27,255 nt of DNA from positions 1-27,255 of the IMG/VR virus record IMGVR_UViG_3300027743_000075; one strand, given 5' to 3'. Each line of letters starts with the position of its first letter. The stretch's first letter is position 1. Below are positions 1 to 6,669 of the stretch, one piece after another. The position numbers were made by a program, and so were the translations under genes. This stretch comes from a virus. Under the pieces are notes generated by a model. That model was not told the origin of the DNA and made no database searches. It was given only the letters and a program-made list of their open reading frames with translations.

Positions 1-1
1 A

Positions 2-883
2 CTGCCTGATTACTATGGCTGGCGAGGAGGAATCGACGACGTCAGAATCTACGGACGCGCTCTATCTCCCAGCGAGGTGTTGACGCTCTATAACCAAGCA
101 TCGAACGTGCGGTTACCGCCGGTGGTCATCTCGGGAATGAAGTGCAAGGAATCGAGCTTCCTGGGCCACGATACCAGAGCGATGACCTGCGCGATGACCT
201 CACAGAATACCGCCTGGCGCGGAAGCCTGCAGGTCAAGCTCGAGCATGCGGATCCCAATATCATCCAGCCGCCCCTGAACTACTCGTGGCCTGTCCTGAT
301 GCAGCGTGACGGCAAGTACGCAGTGACGGGTGTGGCCGTCTACGACAAGCCGGGCACGAAGCCGCGGGTGATGGGTGCGGACTTCTATGGAGACAGAGCA
401 GCCGCGGAGTGGTATTCGCATACCGAACCGAGAGCGGTGCTGGTGCAGTCGCTCGATTCGCCCTGCCCTTCGCAGACACCGTGCGCCTCCGGCCTGTATC
501 CTCCTCCGCTGGTAGTCACCGAGATGCGATGCGAGGCGGCCCCGATGGACTCGGCGACACAATCGGTGACCTGCGGAATAGCCGCGAACCAGAACGTGTA
601 CAGCGGGACACTACGTATCACGTACAACGACGGGACGAACGAAGACCAGCGGGTCACGCTCGAGCAGCCTACGATTGACGGGGCGTTGACGTACTGGGGT
701 GTGACAGCCGTGGCAGCGAACAGCTCGCAGCCGATCGATCAGGTATCGTTCGGGGCCGAGTCGCCTATCGCGAACTGGACACCGGAATCGATCACGCCGT
801 ATCCGCCGTCACCGGCACCGGAACGGCTGTATGGCAGCTTTCACCGCTGGTTGTGCCAGGTGTTCGGGTGGTTCTGCAAGTGA
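2..883 (+). CDS. C-terminal part of a LamG-type (concanavalin-like) surface or tail protein with two tandem beta repeats; 5' end outside window
   Basis: The frame is open from the first bases of the window, so the gene starts upstream. The first residues seen (GGIDDVRIYGRALSPSEV, about 29-79) are the typical last strands of a LamG/concanavalin-like jelly roll, a fold that usually binds glycans. After it come two related modules of about 95-100 residues, at about 116-415 and 500-781. Each begins PPxVVxxMxC and continues with xxxMTC/VTC and then xGxLxV/xGTLRI. They are probably beta-sandwich modules duplicated in tandem. A Pro-rich linker leads to a short Cys/Trp-rich C-terminus ending FGWFCK. 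The same LamG ending occurs in the fibre gene at 13438-15432, which fits a tail or cell-surface adhesin role. A GTG at 77 could be miscalled as the start, but it cuts the LamG motif. Confidence 0.75.
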   Translation: MPDYYGWRGGIDDVRIYGRALSPSEVLTLYNQASNVRLPPVVISGMKCKESSFLGHDTRAMTCAMTSQNTAWRGSLQVKLEHADPNIIQPPLNYSWPVLMQRDGKYAVTGVAVYDKPGTKPRVMGADFYGDRAAAEWYSHTEPRAVLVQSLDSPCPSQTPCASGLYPPPLVVTEMRCEAAPMDSATQSVTCGIAANQNVYSGTLRITYNDGTNEDQRVTLEQPTIDGALTYWGVTAVAANSSQPIDQVSFGAESPIANWTPESITPYPPSPAPERLYGSFHRWLCQVFGWFCK

Positions 884-979
884 CGTTTCTCCTAATTGCT
901 AACGTTCAAGCATAAGTACTGGTTAGACTTACGCTACCTTTCGCGAACGTGAGAATGACGCTGCGGGTCCAATGAAGTA

Positions 980-1183
980 ATGAGCGATGTGCTGGTTCGC
1001 GCAGCCAAGCGATGCCTGAGACGTGTGTTGAAAGCGGAATGGTGCGAGGAGCACGACTACTTCGTGGCCACGCTCGAATGCGGGCATGTGATGCACGGGC
1101 CGGAAGAGTTCCTGAAGTCCCCTCTGTTCTGCCTGATCTGTATGCGGGAGAAGACGTTCGGGGTTAGCGCAGAAAGAGGTTAA
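980..1183 (+). CDS. Small Cys/His protein, probable zinc-binding, unknown function
   Basis: This is a 67-residue protein. The N-terminal third is basic (residues 1-20), followed by CEEHDYFVATLECGHVMHG and a CLIC pair near residue 51. The Cys/His spacing suggests one treble-clef or RING-like zinc site, but I cannot assign a named family. It stands alone on the plus strand. A tiny ATG-AAG-TAA reading frame lies immediately upstream of the ATG. Its last 20 bases overlap the end of the leftward small membrane-protein gene at 1164-1337. The function is not recognised. Confidence 0.55.
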   Translation: MSDVLVRAAKRCLRRVLKAEWCEEHDYFVATLECGHVMHGPEEFLKSPLFCLICMREKTFGVSAERG

Positions 1184-1337
1184 AGAGTATGGTCCAGATC
1201 AGGATCAAACTAGTGATGCTGCTGAACGTCAGCCAGTATAACTTCGTGGGAATACCCGCATAACGAATCAAGCACCCGATGACGGTTCCCATCGAAACAA
1301 TGAAGCCAATCATGAGCCAATCAATCGTGTAGAGCAT
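1164..1337 (-). CDS. 57-residue two-helix membrane protein, holin-like in size and topology
   Basis: Reading leftward from the ATG at 1337 gives 57 residues beginning MLYTIDWLMIGFIVS. Two hydrophobic stretches (about residues 5-25 and 34-55) are separated by a short polar turn with GIPTK, and the protein ends FNLFLR. The start overlaps the end of the zinc-ribbon gene at 1321-1554 by 17 bases. A GGAGAGAGG ribosome-binding stretch lies about 6 bases upstream, so the pair probably forms a small leftward operon. Size and topology fit a class II holin or another small phage membrane protein. No sequence match is claimed. No endolysin was recognised nearby, so the holin idea is only a possibility. 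Confidence 0.55.
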   Translation of the reverse strand: MLYTIDWLMIGFIVSMGTVIGCLIRYAGIPTKLYWLTFSSITSLILIWTILFNLFLR

Positions 1338-1554
1338 TCAGAGCCTCTCTCCAAGAGAGCGCAAAACCGATGATCTGATTGTGTCCCGTGTTGATACGGA
1401 AGTACTCCCAATACCCAGGCCTATATTTGCTCTTCTGAATCCGCCATTTGGGCATGAGGCCGAGATCTCGAAAACACCGCGGGCAGTACCAGAGGTCAGC
1501 GCCTGACACACGCTTTACTGTGTGTGATCTGACGCCGCACCGTGGACACTCCAT
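1321..1554 (-). CDS. Small zinc-ribbon protein
   Basis: This is a 77-residue protein. The N-terminus shows CPRC (residues 3-6) and CPRC (about residues 24-27) about 20 residues apart, a classic four-Cys zinc ribbon. A basic, aromatic-rich C-terminal half follows (WRIQKSKYRPGYWEYFRINTG). Zinc ribbons of this size in phages often act in DNA binding or as transcription factors, but the partner is unknown. It lies leftward, opposite to the late genes, directly upstream of and overlapping the 57-residue membrane protein. Its 5' end overlaps the possible GTG start of the divergent gene at 1520. Confidence 0.6.
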   Translation of the reverse strand: MECPRCGVRSHTVKRVSGADLWYCPRCFRDLGLMPKWRIQKSKYRPGYWEYFRINTGHNQIIGFALSWREALNALHD

Positions 1555-1960
1555 ACCACAGAGACTAGCTCACAGAGAGAGCCTGCTCAAAGAATTAGCC
1601 CGCTGCGACCGGGAGATAGCAGAAGCGGAAGCCACGCTGCGTAGCGGCTACCCAGATATCGATGGATGTTTGCTGTGGCTGTATGACTGGCGGGTTGAAC
1701 GCAAACTGATCGAGGCAGAGATGAATATGGCACTAACGAAAACGGCAGTGACGGACGACGTCGTATCCCGCAAGGCAGGCAGGAAGAAGCCGGGGGACAA
1801 GGTCAGCACGGTGATGCACGAGTTCAACACGGGCGATCTGAAAAGCAGTAGCGGACAACCTATAACGTCTCGCAAGCAGGCCGTCGCGGTCGGTCTGTCA
1901 GAGGCACGTCGGGCTAAGAAGGCGTGTGACTGCGCGGACAAGGCGAAGTGCAACTGCTGA
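1520..1960 (+). CDS. DUF6496-like protein with N-terminal coiled coil and Cys-rich tail
   Basis: The conserved segment is VMHEFNTGDLKSSSG followed by SRKQAVAVGLSEARRAKK, at about 1813-1920. It matches what I recall as the DUF6496 motif (VMHEFKxGxLKSGSG...RKQAIAIALSEA), a small domain common in phages and bacteria and of unknown function. Before it is a helical region (ESLLKELARCDREIAEAEATLR). The last residues CDCADKAKCNC carry a Cys cluster. The start is uncertain. GTG at 1520 is the nearest standard start that keeps the coiled coil. ATG at 1721 has a better GAGG ribosome-binding site but drops it. ATG at 1448 reads antisense to the zinc-ribbon gene and is unlikely. The gene lies just before the portal gene. 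Confidence 0.62.
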   Translation: MCDLTPHRGHSIPQRLAHRESLLKELARCDREIAEAEATLRSGYPDIDGCLLWLYDWRVERKLIEAEMNMALTKTAVTDDVVSRKAGRKKPGDKVSTVMHEFNTGDLKSSSGQPITSRKQAVAVGLSEARRAKKACDCADKAKCNC

Positions 1961-1963
1961 GGG

Positions 1964-2125
1964 TTAGCGATACATCGATCCTGATCCCGTAATCTTCTCT
2001 ATGGCGATCTTAGCGCCTAGTCGTAGACAAACAATCCCTATCACTACTCCGCTGATCATCGACCCAACAAGACAGGCGGAATGATTGGCAATATAATCCA
2101 GCACCCCACACAATTCTAATGGCAT
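1964..2125 (-). CDS. Possible 53-residue single-pass membrane protein
   Basis: Leftward from the ATG at 2125 the frame encodes MPLELCGVLDYIANHS and then a hydrophobic segment (about residues 17-36, GSMISGVVIGIVCLRLG) and a basic tail. The ORF exactly fills the otherwise empty gap between the DUF6496-like gene and the portal gene and overlaps the portal start by 7 bases. That favours a real gene. Against it, no good ribosome-binding site is visible. A longer start inside the portal gene (2167) is unlikely. It resembles the other tiny leftward membrane gene at 1164-1337 in size and placement. The function is unknown. Confidence 0.4.
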   Translation of the reverse strand: MPLELCGVLDYIANHSACLVGSMISGVVIGIVCLRLGAKIAIEKITGSGSMYR

Positions 2126-4239
2126 ACAAGAAGACGAAGGACGAGGACGATTTCCTCTCCACGGCACGGGAGCGCTTCAAGCTAAGCGCGGAGTCGGAGA
2201 ACAAGCTGCGCGATCTCCAACTCAGCGATCTCCGCTTCTATTCCGGAGAGCAATGGCCGGATAACGTCAAGCGCCAGAGAGAGATGGACAAGCGCCCGTG
2301 CCTCACGTTGAACCGCATGCCGCAATTCGTCCATCAGGTCACGAACGAAATCAGACAGAACAAGCCCGCGCCGAACGTCTCTCCGGTCGACGATACAGGG
2401 GACAAAGAGACAGCGGAGATCTTCCAGGGCATCATCCGCCACATCGAACGCCAGTCGAAAGCCGATACCGCAAGATCGTACGCAGCCTTCTATGCCGTAG
2501 TGTGCGGACGAGGCTACTATCGCATCCTTGCCGATTACGCGGACCCGATGAGTTTCGACCAGGAACTCTACATCAAGCGCATCAAGAACCCGGCAACGGT
2601 GTACATGGACCCAGCCTGCCAGGAACCGGATTACAGCGATGCGCGGTATTGCTTCATCGTCGAAGATTTAACTGAGGACGAGTTCAAAGCGCAGTTTCCC
2701 GACAAGGATATGTATAGCGCGGAAGACTTCCGCAGCCTGGGAGACGACGCCCCATTCTGGCGATTCGAGAAAGGCGTGCGAATCGCGGAGTACTTCAGCC
2801 GCGAGTTGGTTCCTACTCCAATCGCGAAGCTCGCCGACGGCACCGAACTCCCGCTCGAGCAAGTCCCGCCGGGAGCCAACGTGATCCATCAGCGCGTCTC
2901 GAATATCCCGTTGGTGAAGTGGTGCAAGATCGACGGCTGTCAAATACTCGAGGAAGCGGACTGGCCGGGGCAATGGATACCCGTCATTGCGGCACTCGGA
3001 GAAGAATACGACGTCGACGGCGAGACGGAACTGGCTGGCATGGTGAGGAACGCCAAAGACCCGCAGAGGATGTTGAATTACTGGGAAAGCTGCAAGACCG
3101 AGACGATTGCACTCGCTCCGAGAGCGCCGTACATGGTGGCCGAAGGTCAGACCGAGAACCACGAACAGGAGTGGGCGCAGGCGAATACCCGCAACTATCC
3201 GTACCTGATCTATAAGCCGAAAGCCGTAGGACAGGAGCTGGTCCCGCCTCCGCAACGCCAGGTCTACGAGCCTCCGGTGCAAGCCATCACCGCGGCCGAG
3301 ATGGTTGCTGTAGATCACCTGAAAGCTGCAACCGGCATCTACGACGCAAGCCTCGGCAACCGATCCAACGAGACATCCGGCATCGGCATACACCAGCGCA
3401 AAGTGCAAGGCGAAGTATCCAATTATCACTTCGTCGACAATTTAGCCACCGCGATCACGCATGAGGGCCGCATCTTAGTCGACCTCATTCCGAAGATCTA
3501 CGACCGGCCCGGCCGCGTGGTTCGCATCATCGGCGAGGACGGCACCGAGAAGAGCGTACCCGTCAACGCACGGTTTCAGAAGAGGGATAACGGATCACTC
3601 ATCCTCGATGAGATGCAATTCGATCCGCAGCAGATCACTAAGTTCTACGACCTCAGTGCAGGCCGGTACGACGTAGCAGTATCGGTCGGCCCATCGTACG
3701 CAACCAAGCGCCAGGAGAGCGCCGAGAGCATGATGCAGTTCGCTCAGGTGGCTCCGGAGCTGGTGCCGCGGTATGCGGACCTGCTGGTCACCGCGATGGA
3801 CTGGCCGGGAGCCGATGCGATTGCAGACCGCATCCGTCCGCCCGATATCCCGAAAGAGGGCGAACCGCCGATCCCGCCGCAAGCGCAAGCCGCTATGCAG
3901 CAGATGCAGATGCAGACACAGGAATTGCAGGCGCGGTTGCAGCAGGCCGAGCAGATCATCAACACGCAGAAGCTGCAGATCGATTCCGCGGAACGGATGC
4001 AGATGCGCGATATCGAATCGAAACAGATGCTTGCTGAGATGAAGGCACAGACGGACATCATGCGGGACGCCGGCAAGATCCATAGCGATGTGTTGCAGAC
4101 CGATCAAAAAGTTGAGTCGCAGGAATCGATAGCGCAGTTGAATGCGGAAACGAAGATCACTGCTGAACAGATGAAGTTGGGAGCTAAGAAAGAGCAACAA
4201 CAGAAGCCGCCGAATGGATCGTTTGGGGGAGGGGACTAA
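2119..4239 (+). CDS. Portal protein, P22 gp1-like
   Basis: 706 residues, close to the roughly 725 of P22 gp1. The dodecameric portal sits at one capsid vertex, is the channel for DNA packaging and exit, and carries the tail. Family features are the N-terminal LSDLRFYSGEQWP and RPCLTLNRMPQFVHQVTNEIRQNKP (about residues 35-85), the GRGYYRI segment (about 130), and the helical crown/stem region with LKAATGIYDASLGNRSNETSG (about 405-430). The last 130 residues are a Gln/Met-rich coiled coil (MQQMQMQTQELQARLQQAEQ), as expected for a barrel-like C-terminal extension. No clear Shine-Dalgarno precedes the ATG at 2119. It is followed by a leftward coiled-coil gene and then the scaffold, which is P22 order. 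Confidence 0.93.
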   Translation: MAYKKTKDEDDFLSTARERFKLSAESENKLRDLQLSDLRFYSGEQWPDNVKRQREMDKRPCLTLNRMPQFVHQVTNEIRQNKPAPNVSPVDDTGDKETAEIFQGIIRHIERQSKADTARSYAAFYAVVCGRGYYRILADYADPMSFDQELYIKRIKNPATVYMDPACQEPDYSDARYCFIVEDLTEDEFKAQFPDKDMYSAEDFRSLGDDAPFWRFEKGVRIAEYFSRELVPTPIAKLADGTELPLEQVPPGANVIHQRVSNIPLVKWCKIDGCQILEEADWPGQWIPVIAALGEEYDVDGETELAGMVRNAKDPQRMLNYWESCKTETIALAPRAPYMVAEGQTENHEQEWAQANTRNYPYLIYKPKAVGQELVPPPQRQVYEPPVQAITAAEMVAVDHLKAATGIYDASLGNRSNETSGIGIHQRKVQGEVSNYHFVDNLATAITHEGRILVDLIPKIYDRPGRVVRIIGEDGTEKSVPVNARFQKRDNGSLILDEMQFDPQQITKFYDLSAGRYDVAVSVGPSYATKRQESAESMMQFAQVAPELVPRYADLLVTAMDWPGADAIADRIRPPDIPKEGEPPIPPQAQAAMQQMQMQTQELQARLQQAEQIINTQKLQIDSAERMQMRDIESKQMLAEMKAQTDIMRDAGKIHSDVLQTDQKVESQESIAQLNAETKITAEQMKLGAKKEQQQKPPNGSFGGGD

Positions 4240-4240
4240 A

Positions 4241-4259
4241 GCGGGCTTAACCTACCCGC
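4241..4259 (+). terminator. Possible weak hairpin after the portal gene
   Basis: GCGGG (4241-4245) and CCCGC (4255-4259) can pair around a 9-base loop directly after the portal stop codon. There is no U-tract, so a factor-independent terminator is doubtful. It could instead protect the message end or mark a processing site between portal and scaffold. Confidence 0.25.
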
Positions 4260-4315
4260 GATGACAGGCGCGACCCTGAAGACTCAGCCTGCGCTAAGGA
4301 AACGCACAGCAGAGA

Positions 4316-4663
4316 TTAAGAGCGTGGGAGCGTATTCACGTATGCCTGCCACTGTCTCGCAAGTGAGGCTATCTGCTCGTCATGCGAGGCCACACTAGCA
4401 GCCACTGTCTCGACAACTCCCGCGAGACGATCGATGTTCTCCCTTGCCGCCAGCAAGCCGTTGGTCAATTGTGTTATGGCCTTGTTGTTCTCGGCGATCG
4501 TTTTGTTGATCTCAGCCATCGCTTTGTTGTGCTCAGCAATAGCTAACGTGTTTGCCGTGACGATGGGCGTCAGTTCTTTAGTGGTCAATTGAAGTTCCTT
4601 ATATCGGATAGCATCCGACTCCTTCCATCGTAACAACCTAAGCCCTACATATCTATAGCCCAA
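4316..4663 (-). CDS. Leftward coiled-coil protein inserted between portal and scaffold
   Basis: 115 residues, TTG start at 4663. The centre is a regular helical repeat (AIAEHNKAMAEINKTIAENNKAITQ, about residues 41-65), followed by LAARENIDRLAGVVETVAASVASHDEQIASLARQW in heptad pattern. This is an all-helical coiled coil, likely oligomeric. There is no signal peptide, membrane segment or recognised family. It is transcribed against the late operon, and its start faces the scaffold start at 4672 only 8 bases away. That position, between two genes normally adjacent in P22-like phages, is typical of a moron (an extra gene with its own promoter). The function is unknown. Confidence 0.55.
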   Translation of the reverse strand: MGYRYVGLRLLRWKESDAIRYKELQLTTKELTPIVTANTLAIAEHNKAMAEINKTIAENNKAITQLTNGLLAARENIDRLAGVVETVAASVASHDEQIASLARQWQAYVNTLPRS

Positions 4664-4671
4664 AGGTACCC

Positions 4672-5649
4672 ATGTCCCTTGTAGTATCCAGCACCACAGA
4701 CAGCCAGGAAGCCGTCAACGCAGCCGCCGGCATCGAAACGGAAGCGCCGGCAGAGCAGCCTTCGCTTCAGCGCGAGGAGCAGGCAGTCAAAGCGCCAGCA
4801 CCGGCCAAGCCCGCGGAGCCTGACGAAGCGGAAGAAGAAACCGAAGAAGAAGGCGACGGCGAAGAGAAGGAAGGCGACGAAGAGCCGGCCAAGCCGAAAC
4901 GCACCGGCGGCTTCCAGCGCAAGATCGAACGGCTCGTCAGAGAGAACGAGTACTTATCGCGCCGCTTCCACGAGCTCGCCTATCAACAACGCCAGCAGCC
5001 CCCGCAGTCCCCGGCAGGACAAGCGGCCTTAGCGCAACGCGATTTCGCGCAGGCCGCCTTAGCGCAGCCCGAAGGACGTCCCCGGCAGGACCAGTTCGAT
5101 TCCTACGACGAGTATCTCGACAAGCTGACCGACTGGAAGCTCGAGGCACGGCTACAGCAGGAGCATACGGCGCAGCAGCAGCGGCAACAGGCCGCGCAGC
5201 AGCAGGAACGACTAACTGGCTGGCAACAACGTGTTGGCCAATTTAAATCGGAAGCACCGGACTTTGAAGACGTACTCGAGTCCGTAGACCACATCAACCT
5301 CACACCCGTTTTGCAGCAGGCGATTATGGCGGATGCACTCGGACCGAAGCTGGCCTATGAGCTGGCACGGAAACCGGAGGACTTCGCACGTATCGCGAGT
5401 CTCGATCCCGTTGGCGCGTTAACCGCGCTGGGCGAATTCAAGGCGAGATTAGAACCTGCAAAAACGGCAGCTCCGCAGCAGCATACAAACGGCAACGGAG
5501 TGAAGCCGGTCAGCCGCGCACCCAACCCGATAAGGCCTGTCGGGCAGGGCGCCGGCGCGACCTCTACCGTTCCCCCGGATCAGATGCCGTTAGGCGACTA
5601 CATCCGGTGGCGGGAACGGTCACTCAAAGCAGCGCGGGGAAAACGTTAA
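4672..5649 (+). CDS. Scaffolding protein, P22 gp8-like
   Basis: 325 residues, highly polar. It has an acidic N-terminal third with an Asp/Glu-rich run (EEETEEEGDGEEKEGDEEP, about residues 54-73), a helical Gln/Ala-rich middle (about 95-180), and a C-terminal stretch ending YIRWRERSLKAARGKR. The basic helical C-terminus matches the coat-binding helix-turn-helix expected of scaffolds, which assemble with coat protein into procapsids and then leave. An AAAGG ribosome-binding site lies about 5 bases before the ATG. The call rests mainly on composition and on position between portal and coat. A small internal duplication (QAALAQRDFAQAALAQPEG) is visible near residue 120. Confidence 0.8.
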   Translation: MSLVVSSTTDSQEAVNAAAGIETEAPAEQPSLQREEQAVKAPAPAKPAEPDEAEEETEEEGDGEEKEGDEEPAKPKRTGGFQRKIERLVRENEYLSRRFHELAYQQRQQPPQSPAGQAALAQRDFAQAALAQPEGRPRQDQFDSYDEYLDKLTDWKLEARLQQEHTAQQQRQQAAQQQERLTGWQQRVGQFKSEAPDFEDVLESVDHINLTPVLQQAIMADALGPKLAYELARKPEDFARIASLDPVGALTALGEFKARLEPAKTAAPQQHTNGNGVKPVSRAPNPIRPVGQGAGATSTVPPDQMPLGDYIRWRERSLKAARGKR

Positions 5650-5658
5650 CTCCTAAGC

Positions 5659-5674
5659 CAGCGCATTCGCGCTG
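5659..5674 (+). promoter_or_regulatory. Hairpin in the leader of the coat gene
   Basis: CAGCGC (5659-5664) and GCGCTG (5669-5674) form a perfect 6-bp stem with an ATTC loop. It lies just upstream of the AAGGA ribosome-binding site (5682-5686) of coat exon 1. It may influence translation or stability of the coat message. No protein or ligand is implied by the sequence. Confidence 0.4.
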
Positions 5675-5693
5675 AGACACCAAGGACATCCCA

Positions 5694-5793
5694 TTGGCTA
5701 CCAATAACCTGTTAACGATCAGTATGGTGACGCGTGAAGCAGCACGTATACTGACCAACAATTTGTGTTTCACAAAGCAGATCAATCGAGAGT
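5694..5793 (+). CDS. Major coat protein, P22 gp5-like, exon 1 (split gene; joins to 6670-7781)
   Basis: From a TTG start at 5694, preceded by AAGGA at 5682-5686 with 7-base spacing, the frame encodes 33 codons: MATNNLLTISMVTREAARIL, then TNNLCFTKQINRE. This is the typical N-terminus of environmental P22-type coat proteins, whose members continue NREY..QFA..GAKIG. Here the last base T5793 plus intron bases AA make a TAA stop, so unspliced RNA gives only a 33-residue peptide. Joining T5793 to A6670 restores TAT (Tyr) and the expected continuation YSDQFARSGAKIGSVLNIRKPP. The coat gene is therefore interrupted, and this is its first exon. Confidence 0.88.
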
Positions 5794-6669
5794 AAACATA
5801 CATGCTCCCTCAGCGAGCAATCGCTGAGTGCACAACGCCGTGAATTCGGTGAACGCCTAAAGACTGCGAATAAGTACTAGTTCGTAACTTTGCGAATGGG
5901 TACTTCTTGTCCATTGTGGTTCGCTAAACAGCCTGCCACGCTGGTATTTGCAGCCCATGGTAACGCCGAGCCAAGACCTGAAAACTTGCAAACTCTGTGG
6001 TGAGACGAAGTCGATTACTGAGTTTTACCAGAGGTATCGTTCTAAACGAACGGGGTTAAAAAGTATCTCGTGTGAATGCAAGTCATGCACAATAGACCGC
6101 ACCAGAACGCGCTATTACGGTCCTACGTATGCCGAGATCAAGGATCGCGAGAACGCTAAAAATCGGTCGAGGCGTCAGATTGTCAAAGCAATCGTGTTTT
6201 CCAAATACTGTGAAACTACTGACCCTCGATGTGCATGTTGCGGAGAAAAGGAATTAATCTTCCTGACTCTGGATCACATCAATAATGATGGTGCAGAGCA
6301 TCGAAGAGAGATCCACGGAAGGCAGACTGCTGCAGGCTATCAGACCTATCGTTGGCTGATGCGCAATGGTTTTCCTCCGGGCTTCCAAGTTCTATGCGCC
6401 AACTGTAATCATGGCAAGCGCATGAACGGAGGCACCTGTCCGCATCAGGTAAGGTCTAACGACTATCCCATGACGGGAGTAGAGCCAAACGGCTCGAAGC
6501 GCGGCGAGCCCCTCGTGGGCTATGAAATAGTCTCCTCCGTTGCGAAAGTAACGGCAGCGACCAGACTCCTTAGGGATTTGAGGGAAGTGCTTAAAAAGCA
6601 CAAGGCTCTTGAATTACACGAGGAACTGGAAGCGGAGTTCGAGCTAGTGACTCAACTCGAAGATTAAGG
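5794..6669 (+). ncRNA. Group I self-splicing intron in the coat gene, with an HNH endonuclease ORF
   Basis: 876 nt. The base before the intron is U and its last base is G, as group I introns require. A possible guide, GCUC (5805-5808), pairs with exon GAGU (P1, short). P2 is CTCAGCGA/TCGCTGAG with a GCAA loop (5809-5828). P4 is TCGGTG (5846-5851) with CGCCGA (5964-5969), inside the motifs AATTCGGTGAACGCC and GGTAACGCCGAGCC. These resemble the P and Q core elements of the Azoarcus tRNA intron. P5 includes CTGC/GCAG (5864-5867/5950-5953) and carries extra stems such as AAGTAC/GTACTT. P6 is AGACC (5974-5978) with GGTCT (6453-6457), enclosing most of the ORF. P7 is GACTAT (6461-6466) with ATAGTC (6527-6532). 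P9 is CCGTT/AACGG (6537-6554). P3 is only tentative: CCGT (5838-5841) with ACGG (6473-6476). Subgroup is probably IC-like, uncertain. Confidence 0.88.
5957..6667 (+). CDS. Intron-encoded HNH homing endonuclease
   Basis: 236 residues from the ATG at 5957 (TTG at 5948 is an alternative). Such enzymes cut intronless alleles near the insertion site, and repair copies the intron across. Visible features are an N-terminal zinc-binding region (CKLC at residues 11-14; C39, C41, C44) and a basic middle. The HNH domain has CACC (92-95), LTLDHINNDGAEHR (103-116, catalytic His after Asp) and LCANCNHGKR (146-155). The ORF starts inside the ribozyme Q element and has no clear ribosome-binding site. Its last roughly 70 codons run through P7, P8-like stems and P9, and its stop is 2 bases before the 3' splice site. 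The helical C-terminus (LLRDLREVLKKHKALELHEEL) could be real or fortuitous. Confidence 0.85.
   Translation: MVTPSQDLKTCKLCGETKSITEFYQRYRSKRTGLKSISCECKSCTIDRTRTRYYGPTYAEIKDRENAKNRSRRQIVKAIVFSKYCETTDPRCACCGEKELIFLTLDHINNDGAEHRREIHGRQTAAGYQTYRWLMRNGFPPGFQVLCANCNHGKRMNGGTCPHQVRSNDYPMTGVEPNGSKRGEPLVGYEIVSSVAKVTAATRLLRDLREVLKKHKALELHEELEAEFELVTQLED

Noticed and set aside
1448-1557. N-terminal extension of the DUF6496-like gene to the ATG at 1448
   Set aside because: The extra residues are basic, low-quality and antisense to a convincing four-Cys zinc-ribbon gene.
2668-3429. Long minus-strand ORF under the portal gene
   Set aside because: Antisense shadow of a well-supported portal frame.
5948-6667. 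Coat interruption read as an intein, or the HNH gene as a simple free-standing insertion between scaffold and coat
   Set aside because: The coat frame has a stop exactly at the junction, so protein splicing is impossible. The flanking coat fragments join perfectly only at RNA level and the insert shows group I pairings.
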